Assembly: GCA_963750065.1 (NCBI GenBank)
Contig: CAVVPK010000001.1
Span: forward strand, 62,001 to 126,000
DNA: 64,000 nt
From: CAVSRC01 sp963750065
GTDB taxonomy: Bacteria; Pseudomonadota; Alphaproteobacteria; Rhizobiales; Kaistiaceae
Reading direction: 5' to 3'
In this document: positions 8,159 to 16,473 of the stretch, piece by piece
Layout of the letters: each line of letters starts with the position of its first letter
Numbering within the stretch: position 1 is the first letter of the stretch
Notes under the pieces: model-generated
Seen by the model: only the letters and a program-made list of their open reading frames with translations
Database searches by the model: none
Told to the model about the DNA's origin: nothing
Position numbers and translations under genes: made by a program

Positions 8159-8941
8159 TCAGGCCTGCAGCAGCTGTCGCTCGTCCTGCGGCACCTGCCG
8201 TTCGACGCTCATCAGCTCGGAGAGCGGAATGTCGTCGGCGACATAGTCGTGATAGAGCGCCGTCGTGTATAGCAGGCGCATCTGGGCGCCGATCTCGCAG
8301 ATCTTCAGGCAGCGCTGCTGCAGCTCTACCGAACGGGCGTGCTCGAGCACGATCTGATAGCCACGCTCGCCGTGGATCTCGTCGGAGACGATGTGGAGAT
8401 CGAAAAACTCGACTTCCTCGTCGGTAAAGCCGTACTTCTCGCGCAGCGTCGGGGTCTGCTTGCGGTAGATCGACGGCACCTGCAATTCGAGACCGACCAC
8501 GAGGCCGGCCACCGCGACGATCGGATCCTCGCGCATGGCGACCGCGTAGCACCAGCTCTGCAGGCCGCGAGTGGTGGCGGTCATGTTGTCGGGATTTTCG
8601 ACGCGCGCGCGGGTCGTTCCGCACGCTTCGGCGAAGCGGATCAGCAGATCGGTGTGGCGGTCGCCGCCGATCTCTTCCTCGTACATGTTCTGCAAGAGGA
8701 AATCCTTGGCCTCGACATAGGTATCGGGCATGCGGGAATAGATGCAGGCCAGATAGTCGGCGAACGGCCCAACATAGTGGTAGTGGTTTTCGGCCCAGCG
8801 AGAGAGGTGATCACGGCTCAGCTTACCGCTCGCCCAGGCTATGCTGAACGGAGCCTTGTTTGCGCTCTTGCCCTTGATGGCGTTCTCCAAGGCAGTCCGC
8901 AATTCGTCCGGATTCATCGGCTCTTTCGGGGTGACACTCAT
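8159..8941 (-). CDS. Haem-oxygenase-like diiron oxidase/oxygenase (HDO; PqqC/CADD-like fold)
   Basis: A 260-residue all-helical protein of the TenA/PqqC/CADD type. The full diiron ligand set expected for HDO enzymes can be read: Glu89 and Her partner His96 in EEEIGGDRH (spacing seven), Glu152 in VVGLELQV, then His183, Asp187 and His190 in the pattern H-x3-D-x2-H within DLHIVSDEIHGE. The spacings closely match those known for the chlamydial protein CADD. Enzymes of this fold activate O2 to desaturate, cleave or hydroxylate amino-acid-like or fatty-acid substrates (UndA, BesC, SznF are examples). It is the first gene of the leftward operon, and the operator-like site C lies 40 bp upstream. The reaction and substrate here are unknown. 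Confidence 0.85.
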   Translation of the reverse strand: MSVTPKEPMNPDELRTALENAIKGKSANKAPFSIAWASGKLSRDHLSRWAENHYHYVGPFADYLACIYSRMPDTYVEAKDFLLQNMYEEEIGGDRHTDLLIRFAEACGTTRARVENPDNMTATTRGLQSWCYAVAMREDPIVAVAGLVVGLELQVPSIYRKQTPTLREKYGFTDEEVEFFDLHIVSDEIHGERGYQIVLEHARSVELQQRCLKICEIGAQMRLLYTTALYHDYVADDIPLSELMSVERQVPQDERQLLQA

Positions 8942-8980
8942 GGCTTAGCTCCTATTCGCCCGAGGGATCATCGCGTCCGC

Positions 8981-9000
8981 AAATTGAATACAGTATACTG
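8981..9000 (-). promoter_or_regulatory. Operator-like site C, before the HDO operon
   Basis: AAATTGAATACAGTATACTG on the plus strand matches site A (694-713, read on its minus strand) at 19 of 20 positions. It lies 40 bp before the HDO start codon, in the same orientation relative to the gene as site A is to the GlcG-like gene. This is the strongest sequence link between the two arms of the locus and the most likely GntR binding site or operator-promoter overlap. Confidence 0.6.
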
Positions 9001-9185
9001 ACTGTCAGTCAAGTTGGTAACGTCACGTTCTCCGCGCGCAGAGCGAAAAAAGGGCAAACCAGTGCCGGTTCCGACGAATTCGGCGCAGCCGGCCAGGCGT
9101 GCGGCAGCGCCAGAACACGATAGGCATCATGTAGCGGCTATTGCTAACGGTTCCTGGTCGTCCGGGCTGTGTTCGCGGCCGCCTC

Positions 9186-9749
9186 ATGTGTCGTGAACGG
9201 CAGTCGAGCAACAGCCAAAATGAAACGCCGCCGGAAAGTGGTCACCAGACACAGATCGCCGATGGGGTCACTTCTATCGGAGATCTCTTGCCCCGGGCGG
9301 CCTTGATCGTGCGCGCGATTTCGGATTGGGCGACCCTTGAATACGAAATCGATGATCTGATCTGCGATCTGGGTGAGGTCGAGGTTGAAATAGGGGCGTG
9401 CATGACCGCCCAGTTCCCGACGGTGAACGCGCTTCTGAACGCGCTCATTGCGATTGCCCAGGTACGGAAGGTGAGTTCCGCCGCGATTGGCAGGCTCAAC
9501 AAGTTCCGTGAGTGGGCCAACGCAATTGCGGATCGGCGCAATCGCGTTGCGCACAATCCTTGGCATAGGAGTCTCTCGACCCGGCAGCTCTGTCGCCAGC
9601 AGAAGACGGCAAAGGCACGTTTGGATCACTCGTATAAGCCTGTGACCGAGGCCGAATTGACCGCTTCGGTTCAGGATATCGAGGCTGCGGACACGCAATT
9701 CCGAGTGGTCCGTGACGAGATTCTTCGAGCGCTCTGGCCCTTATCCTGA
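9186..9749 (+). CDS. Hypothetical protein with HEPN-like Rx4H motif
   Basis: A predicted 187-residue, mainly helical protein. The start ATG at 9186 is a guess: there is no convincing ribosome site, and the frame is open to 9141. The central helix pair (ATLEYEIDDLICDLG and VNALLNALIAIAQ) is followed by FREWANAIADRRNRVAH, in which Arg118, Asn119 and His123 give the R-N-x3-H arrangement found in HEPN-fold ribonucleases of toxin and defence systems. Base composition looks slightly lower in GC than the neighbours. No partner nucleotidyltransferase or antitoxin gene is next to it. The HEPN call rests on the motif and helical character only. Confidence 0.55.
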   Translation: MCRERQSSNSQNETPPESGHQTQIADGVTSIGDLLPRAALIVRAISDWATLEYEIDDLICDLGEVEVEIGACMTAQFPTVNALLNALIAIAQVRKVSSAAIGRLNKFREWANAIADRRNRVAHNPWHRSLSTRQLCRQQKTAKARLDHSYKPVTEAELTASVQDIEAADTQFRVVRDEILRALWPLS

Positions 9750-9924
9750 TCACAGAGAGTGGCGCGCTTTGACGCCGCCTCGGCTCCCGGCGCCCCTCGG
9801 TCGCGGGACGCGGCGCGGCGGCTTGAAACACGCGAGTTACAAAGTTGTCTCATCGTCGCTCCCCCGGAATCGGCGGCAGAAACCTCCGAAACCGGAACGT
9901 CTGAGTCATTCGGAGAGCTGCCCC

Positions 9925-10428
9925 ATGAAACCGTCGACCCGTCTGGGATTTGCATTTTGCCTGGCGTTGTGTGCCGCAACCACGGTTGCCATGGCACAGG
10001 ATGCTGCGCCGCCAGGTGCCGCCCCGGCGGCCGCGCCGAAGGCGGCGCCGGCCAAGATCGTAAAGGCAAAGCCCACGAAACCCGCGAAGCCTGCCGAATG
10101 GACCGGCACGTGGACCGGCTCTCTGGTGCAGGTTGGCCGCGCCAAGCCGTTCGCCTACATGGTGACGCTGGCGGGCAAGACCGGACGGAGCAGCTATGCG
10201 GACGATCACTGCACGGGCAAGCTGGTGCGCGTCGGCACCAGCCGCGACTATGCCTACTTCACGGAAACGATTGCGACGGGGAAGCTCGACCCGGCCACCC
10301 AGAAGGGCTGTCTCGACGGCAGCCTGACGCTGATGAGAGAAGCCGGCGGCGGCCTCATCGCAAGCTGGACGGCCGCTCATGACGGCAAGGCGATCGTTGC
10401 CTATGGAGCGCTTCTTCCATCGAAGTGA
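9925..10428 (+). CDS. Secreted hypothetical protein
   Basis: A 167-residue protein that starts at ATG 9925 with a classical signal peptide (basic n-region, LGFAFCLALCAATTVAMA, cleavage near residue 24). A low-complexity Ala/Pro/Lys linker of about 30 residues follows. The mature domain begins EWTGTWTGSL and contains two cysteines (DDHCTGKL and QKGCLDG) that could form a disulfide. The WTGxW opening resembles small secreted beta-barrel or lipocalin-like domains, but I do not recognise the family. It stands alone between the HEPN-like gene and the rhomboid gene. Confidence 0.75.
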   Translation: MKPSTRLGFAFCLALCAATTVAMAQDAAPPGAAPAAAPKAAPAKIVKAKPTKPAKPAEWTGTWTGSLVQVGRAKPFAYMVTLAGKTGRSSYADDHCTGKLVRVGTSRDYAYFTETIATGKLDPATQKGCLDGSLTLMREAGGGLIASWTAAHDGKAIVAYGALLPSK

Positions 10429-10616
10429 CGCGCCACCGGCAACGCCTCGGCGGCCATTTCCCAGCATGTTCGGCTCGTACTGACGCGCAAGCCACGCCGG
10501 CGTGATCGCCATCGCGGCCTCCGGCATCTTCCCGTGTGCCGCCGGGGACGGTAGTGGTGGAGCCGGGCGGCCGCCGATCGTGGTGCTTCGCCGCCTCTTG
10601 AGCACGGCGCCGGACG

Positions 10617-11534
10617 ATGCGGGACCTGACCGACGATCAAGACGGGCCTGACGAACCCTGGGTCGAAGTCGGCCGCTTCCCCAATGGCAGGGCCGCCGGC
10701 GAGCACGCGCTCGTGCTGGTCGCGGCCGGCATCGATTGCCAGCTGGCATCGCGCGGCTGGGGCGTGGCGCTTCTGGTTACGCCCTGGCACATCGAAGCGG
10801 CGCGGCGGGAACTGGCTGCCTATGCCGAGGACAACCGGCCCGACCCCGGGCCGCCGATGCGCCGGCACCCGGTGCGCGACGCGGTGACCGGCGTGCTCGC
10901 CTATTGGTGCGTGCTGGTCTTCGTCTACGTCGCCGCCGAGCACAACGCCTTCGGCTTCGACTGGTTCGCCGCCGGCGAAGGGCAGGCGGGCCTGACCGTG
11001 GGCGGTGAGTGGTGGCGGGTCGTCACCGCGCTCGGCCTGCACGCCAATCTCGGCCACATCGCCAGCAACCTGGTGGCCGGCAGCCTGTTCGGCTTCTTCC
11101 TCGCCGAGATCACCGGCAGCGGCTTTGCGTGGCTGCTGATCCTTCTGGCCGGCGCCGCTGGCAATGCGATCAATGCCCTGATCCAGCCCGCCTCGCATAC
11201 CTCGGTCGGCGCCTCGACGGCGATCTTCGGCGCGGTCGGCCTGCTGGCGGTGCTGGCAATCCGCTATCGTCCGCGGCGCTGGCGGCGGGGTCTGCGGCGC
11301 TGGGCGCCGGTCGCCGCCGGCATCATGCTGCTCGCCTTTCTCGGCATCGAAGGCAAGGACATCGACATCGGCGCGCACATTTCCGGGTTCGCCGCCGGCT
11401 GCGTGTTGGGCGCCGCCATCCTGGCAACCGGCCAGCCGGCGCCCACGCCATGGCGGCAGGCCTTGAGTGGCGCCGCCGCCTTCGCGCTGTTCGCAGGCGC
11501 CTGGATCATCGCACTCACCCACGGCGGCGGGTGA
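10617..11534 (+). CDS. Rhomboid family intramembrane serine protease
   Basis: A 305-residue protein with a soluble N-terminal domain of about 85 residues and a six- to seven-helix membrane domain. The rhomboid signature is complete: HANLGHIASN in the second helix, the catalytic serine in SVGASTAIFG and the catalytic histidine in GAHISGFAAG. Rhomboids cleave membrane proteins within or near their transmembrane segments. The N-terminal part resembles the DUF2007-like putative signal-transducing domain often seen ahead of bacterial rhomboids. It starts at ATG 10617 and has its own intergenic region on both sides. Confidence 0.9.
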   Translation: MRDLTDDQDGPDEPWVEVGRFPNGRAAGEHALVLVAAGIDCQLASRGWGVALLVTPWHIEAARRELAAYAEDNRPDPGPPMRRHPVRDAVTGVLAYWCVLVFVYVAAEHNAFGFDWFAAGEGQAGLTVGGEWWRVVTALGLHANLGHIASNLVAGSLFGFFLAEITGSGFAWLLILLAGAAGNAINALIQPASHTSVGASTAIFGAVGLLAVLAIRYRPRRWRRGLRRWAPVAAGIMLLAFLGIEGKDIDIGAHISGFAAGCVLGAAILATGQPAPTPWRQALSGAAAFALFAGAWIIALTHGGG

Positions 11535-11607
11535 TCCTCCGGCTTGCTGGCCGGCAGGCGAGAGGCTAGCGTCACCCGCACACGCCATCCGCCGTCAGCA
11601 CCGCCGC

Positions 11608-12795
11608 ATGACCATATTCCGATCCTTGAGCGGCGATTCGCGCCGGCTGGCGATCGCGCTGGCATTCGTCATCCACGGCGCGACGGTGGGCACTTTCTTC
11701 TCCCGCATCGCCGAACTGCGCATCACGATGGGCCTCAGCGCGGCCGCGCTCGGCATCGCGCTGGTCGGTGTGCCGGTCGGTGTGCTCGCCGGCTCGCTGT
11801 TCATCAGCCGCGCGATCGAGCGCTACGGCACGCGCCGCATCCTGCTGGCGATGCTGCCGCTGTTCGCCCTCGGGCTTCTGGCTGCGGCCCTGGCGGTGGG
11901 CACGGCGACGCTGTTTGCGACGCTGCTTCTCTTCGGCTTCGGCCTCACCAACGCCAACATCGCCATGAACGTCGAGGCCGACCGGGTGGAGGCGGCCACC
12001 GGCCGGCGCCTGATCAACCGCTGCCACGGCAGCTGGGGCGTCGGTTTCCTCCTCGCCTCGCTGGCCGGCACCGGCGCGGTCGCGGTCGGCATGACGCCAC
12101 TCACCCACTTCATCCTCATGGCGGCGCTGCTCTCGGCGGCCGCGCTCGTCATCGTCGCACCGATGCAGGCAAGCCCGCCGCGCGCCCATAGCGGCGGCGT
12201 ACGGCCTGCAAGGCGCCTGACGCTGCCCACCGTGGGGGTCCTTCTGGTGATGGGCTTTGCCCTCTCGGGCATCGTGCTGGAGGGCAGCGCACGCAGCTGG
12301 TCGGTGATCTATCTGCGCGACGATTTCGCCGTCGCCGCCTGGGTGGCGACGCTGACCCTGCCAGCCTTCGTCGTCACCCAGACGATCGGACGCTTCATCG
12401 CCGATCCGCTGATCGACCGCCACGGCCCGGTGCGCGTAGCGCTGGCGATGAGCATGATCTCGGCACTCGGCGTCGGGCTTGCTGTGGCAACCGCCTGGGT
12501 GCCGGCGGCGCTCGCCGGCTTCGCCCTCGTCGGGCTCGGCATCAGCACCGTTCAGCCGCAGGCGATGTCGGCGGTGGCACGCCTTGGCGACCGTCCCTCG
12601 TCCGAGAACGTCGCCTCCTTCATGACCCTGCTGACCGCTATCAGCTTCGTCGCGCCACCGCTCTTCGGTTTCGTCGCCTCGCGCTACAGCGTGCGCGTCT
12701 CCTTTGCCATGCTCCTGCCGCTGCCGGTCATTGCGCTGGCGTTTGCGCGGTTTCTGGAGCCGCGGCCGATGCGGGAGCCGGCTGCGTCAGATTGA
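11608..12795 (+). CDS. MFS transporter
   Basis: A 395-residue, 12-helix transporter of the major facilitator superfamily. It opens DSRRLAIALAFVIHGATVGTF, and the loop between helices 2 and 3 carries SRAIERYGTRRILL. This architecture resembles the YbjJ/fucose-permease-like group of uncharacterised transporters. The ATG at 11608 is chosen over earlier in-frame codons because the preceding residues are not membrane-like. The 3' end overlaps the convergent acetyltransferase gene by 68 bp. The substrate cannot be inferred. Confidence 0.85.
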   Translation: MTIFRSLSGDSRRLAIALAFVIHGATVGTFFSRIAELRITMGLSAAALGIALVGVPVGVLAGSLFISRAIERYGTRRILLAMLPLFALGLLAAALAVGTATLFATLLLFGFGLTNANIAMNVEADRVEAATGRRLINRCHGSWGVGFLLASLAGTGAVAVGMTPLTHFILMAALLSAAALVIVAPMQASPPRAHSGGVRPARRLTLPTVGVLLVMGFALSGIVLEGSARSWSVIYLRDDFAVAAWVATLTLPAFVVTQTIGRFIADPLIDRHGPVRVALAMSMISALGVGLAVATAWVPAALAGFALVGLGISTVQPQAMSAVARLGDRPSSENVASFMTLLTAISFVAPPLFGFVASRYSVRVSFAMLLPLPVIALAFARFLEPRPMREPAASD

Positions 12796-15475
12796 TGTGC
12801 ACCTTGTAGCAGCCCGGATCCTCCGGGTCGGGGTGGACGGCAAAGCCCATCTCGCGGCACATCAGCAGCATCTCGCTGTTCTCGGACAGCACCTCGCCCT
12901 CGACCAACGACAGCTCCTCGCTGCGGGCATAGGCAAGCAGCTGCTCCATGAGGGCCCAGCCGATGCCGCGGCCCTGCAGATCGGTGCGCACGATCACCCC
13001 GTATTCGGCGTGGGTGTAATCCGGATCGGCGACGATCCGCGACACACCGAGGAGGGTGCCGTTCTCCGGATCGAGCGCGACGAAGGCCATCTCGCGCGCA
13101 TAGTCGATCTGGGTCATGCGGGCGAGGAACTCATGGCTGAACTCCTTGCGCGGGGCCAGGAATCTCAGCCGGATGTCGCGGTTGTCGAGCTTGGCGAAGA
13201 ACTCCGGATAGAGCCGCGCGTCGTCCGGCCGGATCGGCCGCAGAAACACGTCGGCACCGCCACTGGTCGTGAGCCGCTTCTCCCACTCGCTCGGATAGGG
13301 CCGGATCGACAGCCGGCTGTTGGGTGCCGATTCGCCGAGGCGGTCCGGATCGATGACGATGCGCGCATCGAGGACCACGGCGCCGTTCTGGTCGGCGAGC
13401 AGCGGGTTGATGTCGAGCGAGGCGATCTCCGGGCAGTCGATGACCATCTGCGATACCTGGATGAGCGCGCGGGCGATGGCATCGATGTCGGCCGCCGGCC
13501 GATCGCGGTAGCCGGCGAGCAGCTTGGAGATGCGCGTCTGGTGCATGAGATCGCACGCCAGCTTCATATCGAGCGGGGGCAGGGCGACAGCCGTATCGGC
13601 AACCACCTCGACCGACGTGCCGCCGGCGCCGAACAGGATGATCGGGCCGAACAGCGGGTCTTCGCCGATACCGACGATCAGCTCGTGCGCGCCCGGCCGC
13701 GAAATCATGGCCTGAACCGTGAAGCCCTCGATAGAGGCGTCGGGCGCCTTGGCGGCGACGCGGTCGAGGATACCTTGGGCTGCGTTGGCTGCGGCCTGCG
13801 GCGTACGGATGCCGAGCACCACACCGCCGACATCCGACTTGTGGCTGATGTCGCGCGACAACAGCTTGACCGCAACGGCGGGATGGCGGCTGAGCAGATC
13901 GGTCGCGATAGTCTCGGCCTCCTTGACGTTGTGGGCGACCAGCGTCTCGACCACCGGCACGCCGAAGGCGGCGAGCGCCGCCTTGGCCTCCGGCTCGGTG
14001 AGCGTCGTGCGGCCGTCGGCGACCACGTCGGCAAAGAGCTTGCGTGCCGCGGCGACATCCACCGGGATTTCCGGCGCCGAAGGCGGCGTCTGCATCAACT
14101 CGCGCTGGGCGGCGCTGTAGCCGGTGAGATAGGTCAGCGCCCGCACGGCCTCCGACGGCGTTTCGTAAGTCGCCACGCCCGCGTCGCGCAGGATGGCACG
14201 GGCCGGCGTCGCGTTGTGCTCGCCCAGCCAGCAGGTCAGGATCGGCTTGAAGCGCGCCGGATGCTTGGCATCGATGTCGCGCACCGTATCGGCGACCGCC
14301 TGCGCCGAACCGGTCGGCGAGGCGAGCGCCGTCGGGCAGGCCATGACCAGCAGGGCATCGACATTGTCGTCGTTGAACACGCCCTCGATCGCCGCGCGAT
14401 AGCGCTCGGGACCCGCGTCGCCGATGATGTCGACCGGATTGGCCTTCGACCATGTCGGCGGCAGCACCTTGTCGAGCGCATCGAGGGTTTCTTGCGAAAT
14501 CGGCGCTATCTCACCGCCGTAGTCGATCATCCGGTCAATGGCGAGAACGCCGGCACCGCCGCCATTGGTGACGATGCCGAGGCGTCCGCGTTCGATGGGC
14601 GAGAAGCGCGCCAGCGTCTCGGCGGCCTCGAACAGCTCCTCCAGGTCAGTGACGCGCAGCAGGCCGGCGCGACGGAAGGCGGCGTCGGCCGCGCCGTCGC
14701 TGCCGGCGAGCGCCCCGGTATGGGTGGCCGCGGCCTTGGCACCGGCGGCATGGCGGCCGGCCTTGATGACGATGATCGGTTTCATCCGCGCCGCGGAGCG
14801 CGCCGCCGACATGAACTTGCGCGTGTTGTAGACCGTCTCGAGGTAGAGCAGGATCGCGCGCGTGTTGCTGTCGCCGGCCAGCATGTCGAGCATGTCGGCG
14901 ACGTCGACGTCGGCCATATCACCGAGCGATACGACATTCGAGAAGCCGATCTTGCGGTCGACCGCCCAGTCGAGCACGGCGGAGGCGAGGGCCCCCGATT
15001 GCGACAGGAAGGCGAGCTTGCCGGGCTGCGGCGCAATATGGGCGAAGCTGGCGTTGAGGCCGATGCCGGGCACGAACAGGCCGAGGCTGTTCGGCCCGAG
15101 GATGCGCAGCATATGCGGCTTGGCCGCATCCAGCATCAACTGGCGCAGGCCACTCTCGCGGGTGAGGCCCGCGGTCAGCACCATGGCGGCACGCGTTCCG
15201 CGCTCGCCGAGCTGGGCGATGACGGCGGGCACGGCGTTGGCCGGCGTCGCCACGACCGCGAGGTCCGGCGCCGCGGGCAGCGAGGCGATGTCCTTGAAGC
15301 AGGGCAGGCCGTAGATTTCTTCGTGCTTCGGATTGACCGGCCAGATCGGGCCCTTGAAACCGGCATCGCGCACGTTCTGGGTCACGAAGAGGCCGACGGA
15401 CCCTTCCCGGGGTGAAGCGCCGATAATGGCAACCGAGCGAGCTCGGAAGGCATATTCGAGATTGCGGATCGTCAT
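12728..15475 (-). CDS. Acyl-CoA synthetase (NDP-forming)/GNAT acetyltransferase fusion, Pat-like
   Basis: A 915-residue protein with the bifunctional layout of bacterial protein acetyltransferases of the Pat/Pka type. The N-terminus has a CoA-binding domain with VAIIGASPREGSVG, then a succinyl-CoA-synthetase-like domain and an ATP-grasp domain in the middle. A GNAT domain occupies about residues 730 to 890, with the acetyl-CoA-binding segment RTDLQGRGIGWALM. Such proteins acetylate lysines in AMP-forming acyl-CoA synthetases and other enzymes. The C-terminus ends in a low-complexity Pro/Ala tail that overlaps the convergent MFS gene. It starts at the left edge of the long hydrogenase promoter region. 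Confidence 0.85.
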   Translation of the reverse strand: MTIRNLEYAFRARSVAIIGASPREGSVGLFVTQNVRDAGFKGPIWPVNPKHEEIYGLPCFKDIASLPAAPDLAVVATPANAVPAVIAQLGERGTRAAMVLTAGLTRESGLRQLMLDAAKPHMLRILGPNSLGLFVPGIGLNASFAHIAPQPGKLAFLSQSGALASAVLDWAVDRKIGFSNVVSLGDMADVDVADMLDMLAGDSNTRAILLYLETVYNTRKFMSAARSAARMKPIIVIKAGRHAAGAKAAATHTGALAGSDGAADAAFRRAGLLRVTDLEELFEAAETLARFSPIERGRLGIVTNGGGAGVLAIDRMIDYGGEIAPISQETLDALDKVLPPTWSKANPVDIIGDAGPERYRAAIEGVFNDDNVDALLVMACPTALASPTGSAQAVADTVRDIDAKHPARFKPILTCWLGEHNATPARAILRDAGVATYETPSEAVRALTYLTGYSAAQRELMQTPPSAPEIPVDVAAARKLFADVVADGRTTLTEPEAKAALAAFGVPVVETLVAHNVKEAETIATDLLSRHPAVAVKLLSRDISHKSDVGGVVLGIRTPQAAANAAQGILDRVAAKAPDASIEGFTVQAMISRPGAHELIVGIGEDPLFGPIILFGAGGTSVEVVADTAVALPPLDMKLACDLMHQTRISKLLAGYRDRPAADIDAIARALIQVSQMVIDCPEIASLDINPLLADQNGAVVLDARIVIDPDRLGESAPNSRLSIRPYPSEWEKRLTTSGGADVFLRPIRPDDARLYPEFFAKLDNRDIRLRFLAPRKEFSHEFLARMTQIDYAREMAFVALDPENGTLLGVSRIVADPDYTHAEYGVIVRTDLQGRGIGWALMEQLLAYARSEELSLVEGEVLSENSEMLLMCREMGFAVHPDPEDPGCYKVHINLTQPAPASAAAPETAQTPAQ

Positions 15476-16473
15476 TTTATTGAGCCTTGCGGTTTTCGGG
15501 CCGGATCACATTCAATTCGTAGCGCAATGCGCCGTGATGGGACCGTGATCTAGCGCAATTTGAAAGCACGGAGTTTGCCGGAGGTTTGAGACAGGTCGAC
15601 CAGGCTGGCGCGGGCCCTGCGCATGAAACGTGTCTGCGTCTGGTTAGGTCCCCGGAAAGATGCAGGCGAGGGAATCGCGGCCACCAAACTCCTGTTGTCC
15701 GAGCGATAACACGAACCGATATGCCGCAGCGCAACATGGCCTGCATATGCGCTGGATCAAATAGGCCGGTTCCTCACCAGCGCCAGCCCGTCGTGAACCA
15801 GCCCGTCGCCGTCATCGGCCGGCCCCCCAAACCGTGGTCGAGAACTGCTTCGCCATGGTGACCCTCCGCATTCCGAATGCATGCCGAACCAGAATGACGA
15901 GTTAACCACCGCAAACGGGAAAATGATCTCGGTCGATCACGAATCATGAACGACTGAAATGAAAATTCTGCGCCGCGTGCCGCCGGCCACGAATCCCGGC
16001 CGGGTGACGCCGACTTCATACGAGTCGCTCTTGATGGGTTCAAAAGTACCTGACCGTCTGGCTCGGTCAAACATATAAAAAAATGAATATAACGTAGCCG
16101 CGAAAGGGCGCCTGAAAGTTGCCCCGAAGAGGGCGTTGATCCATGTCAAGCATTGGTCGAATTTTAGTTGGTTTTCCGCGCTGCAATAGCTTGAGCGGGG
16201 GGTTTTCCGCAGCGCCAAAGCGTGGAATATTCCGGCCGCCTGGTGAACGACAGGCAGCATCAAGTTTAGGGGTACCATATGGCCAGCTATCATTCGGCGG
16301 TTCTCACGCGGGAGGGGCTGGACGCCAGTTCTGGCGGCCCCCCGGTTCATCCCTCGCCAGTCTTCTGCTGAGCGTCGCTTTGGCCCCCCAACGCGCGCCT
16401 TTCGACTGTCGAACGGGCGCAACGATCGAGACCTCGAAATCCGATTGTCTCCAAGCGGAGATGGAAACAAAAA
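15476..16473 (+). other. Intergenic region of about 1 kb before hoxF
   Basis: No convincing gene is visible on either strand. Short frames here have no homologous-looking content and poor codon bias. The stretch from about 15850 to 16200 is markedly richer in A and T than its surroundings, including ACATATAAAAAAATG near 16070. It holds a FixK/FNR-type site at 16136 and presumably the hydrogenase promoter. A second, imperfect half-site pair (TTGATGGGTTCAA) lies at 16031-16043. No sigma-54 -24/-12 element was found. Confidence 0.6.
16136..16149 (+). promoter_or_regulatory. FixK/FNR-type box before hoxF
   Basis: TTGATCCATGTCAA has the exact TTGA-N6-TCAA form of FixK/FNR family sites and differs from the FNR ideal TTGAT-N4-ATCAA at one base. 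It lies about 325 bp before the hoxF start, so the transcription start would have to be well upstream of the gene. It suggests low-oxygen control of the hydrogenase cluster. Confidence 0.5.

Noticed and set aside
15900..16473. Sigma-54 promoter for the hydrogenase genes
   Set aside because: I looked for a -24/-12 element (TGGCAC-N5-TTGC type) before hoxF and found none.
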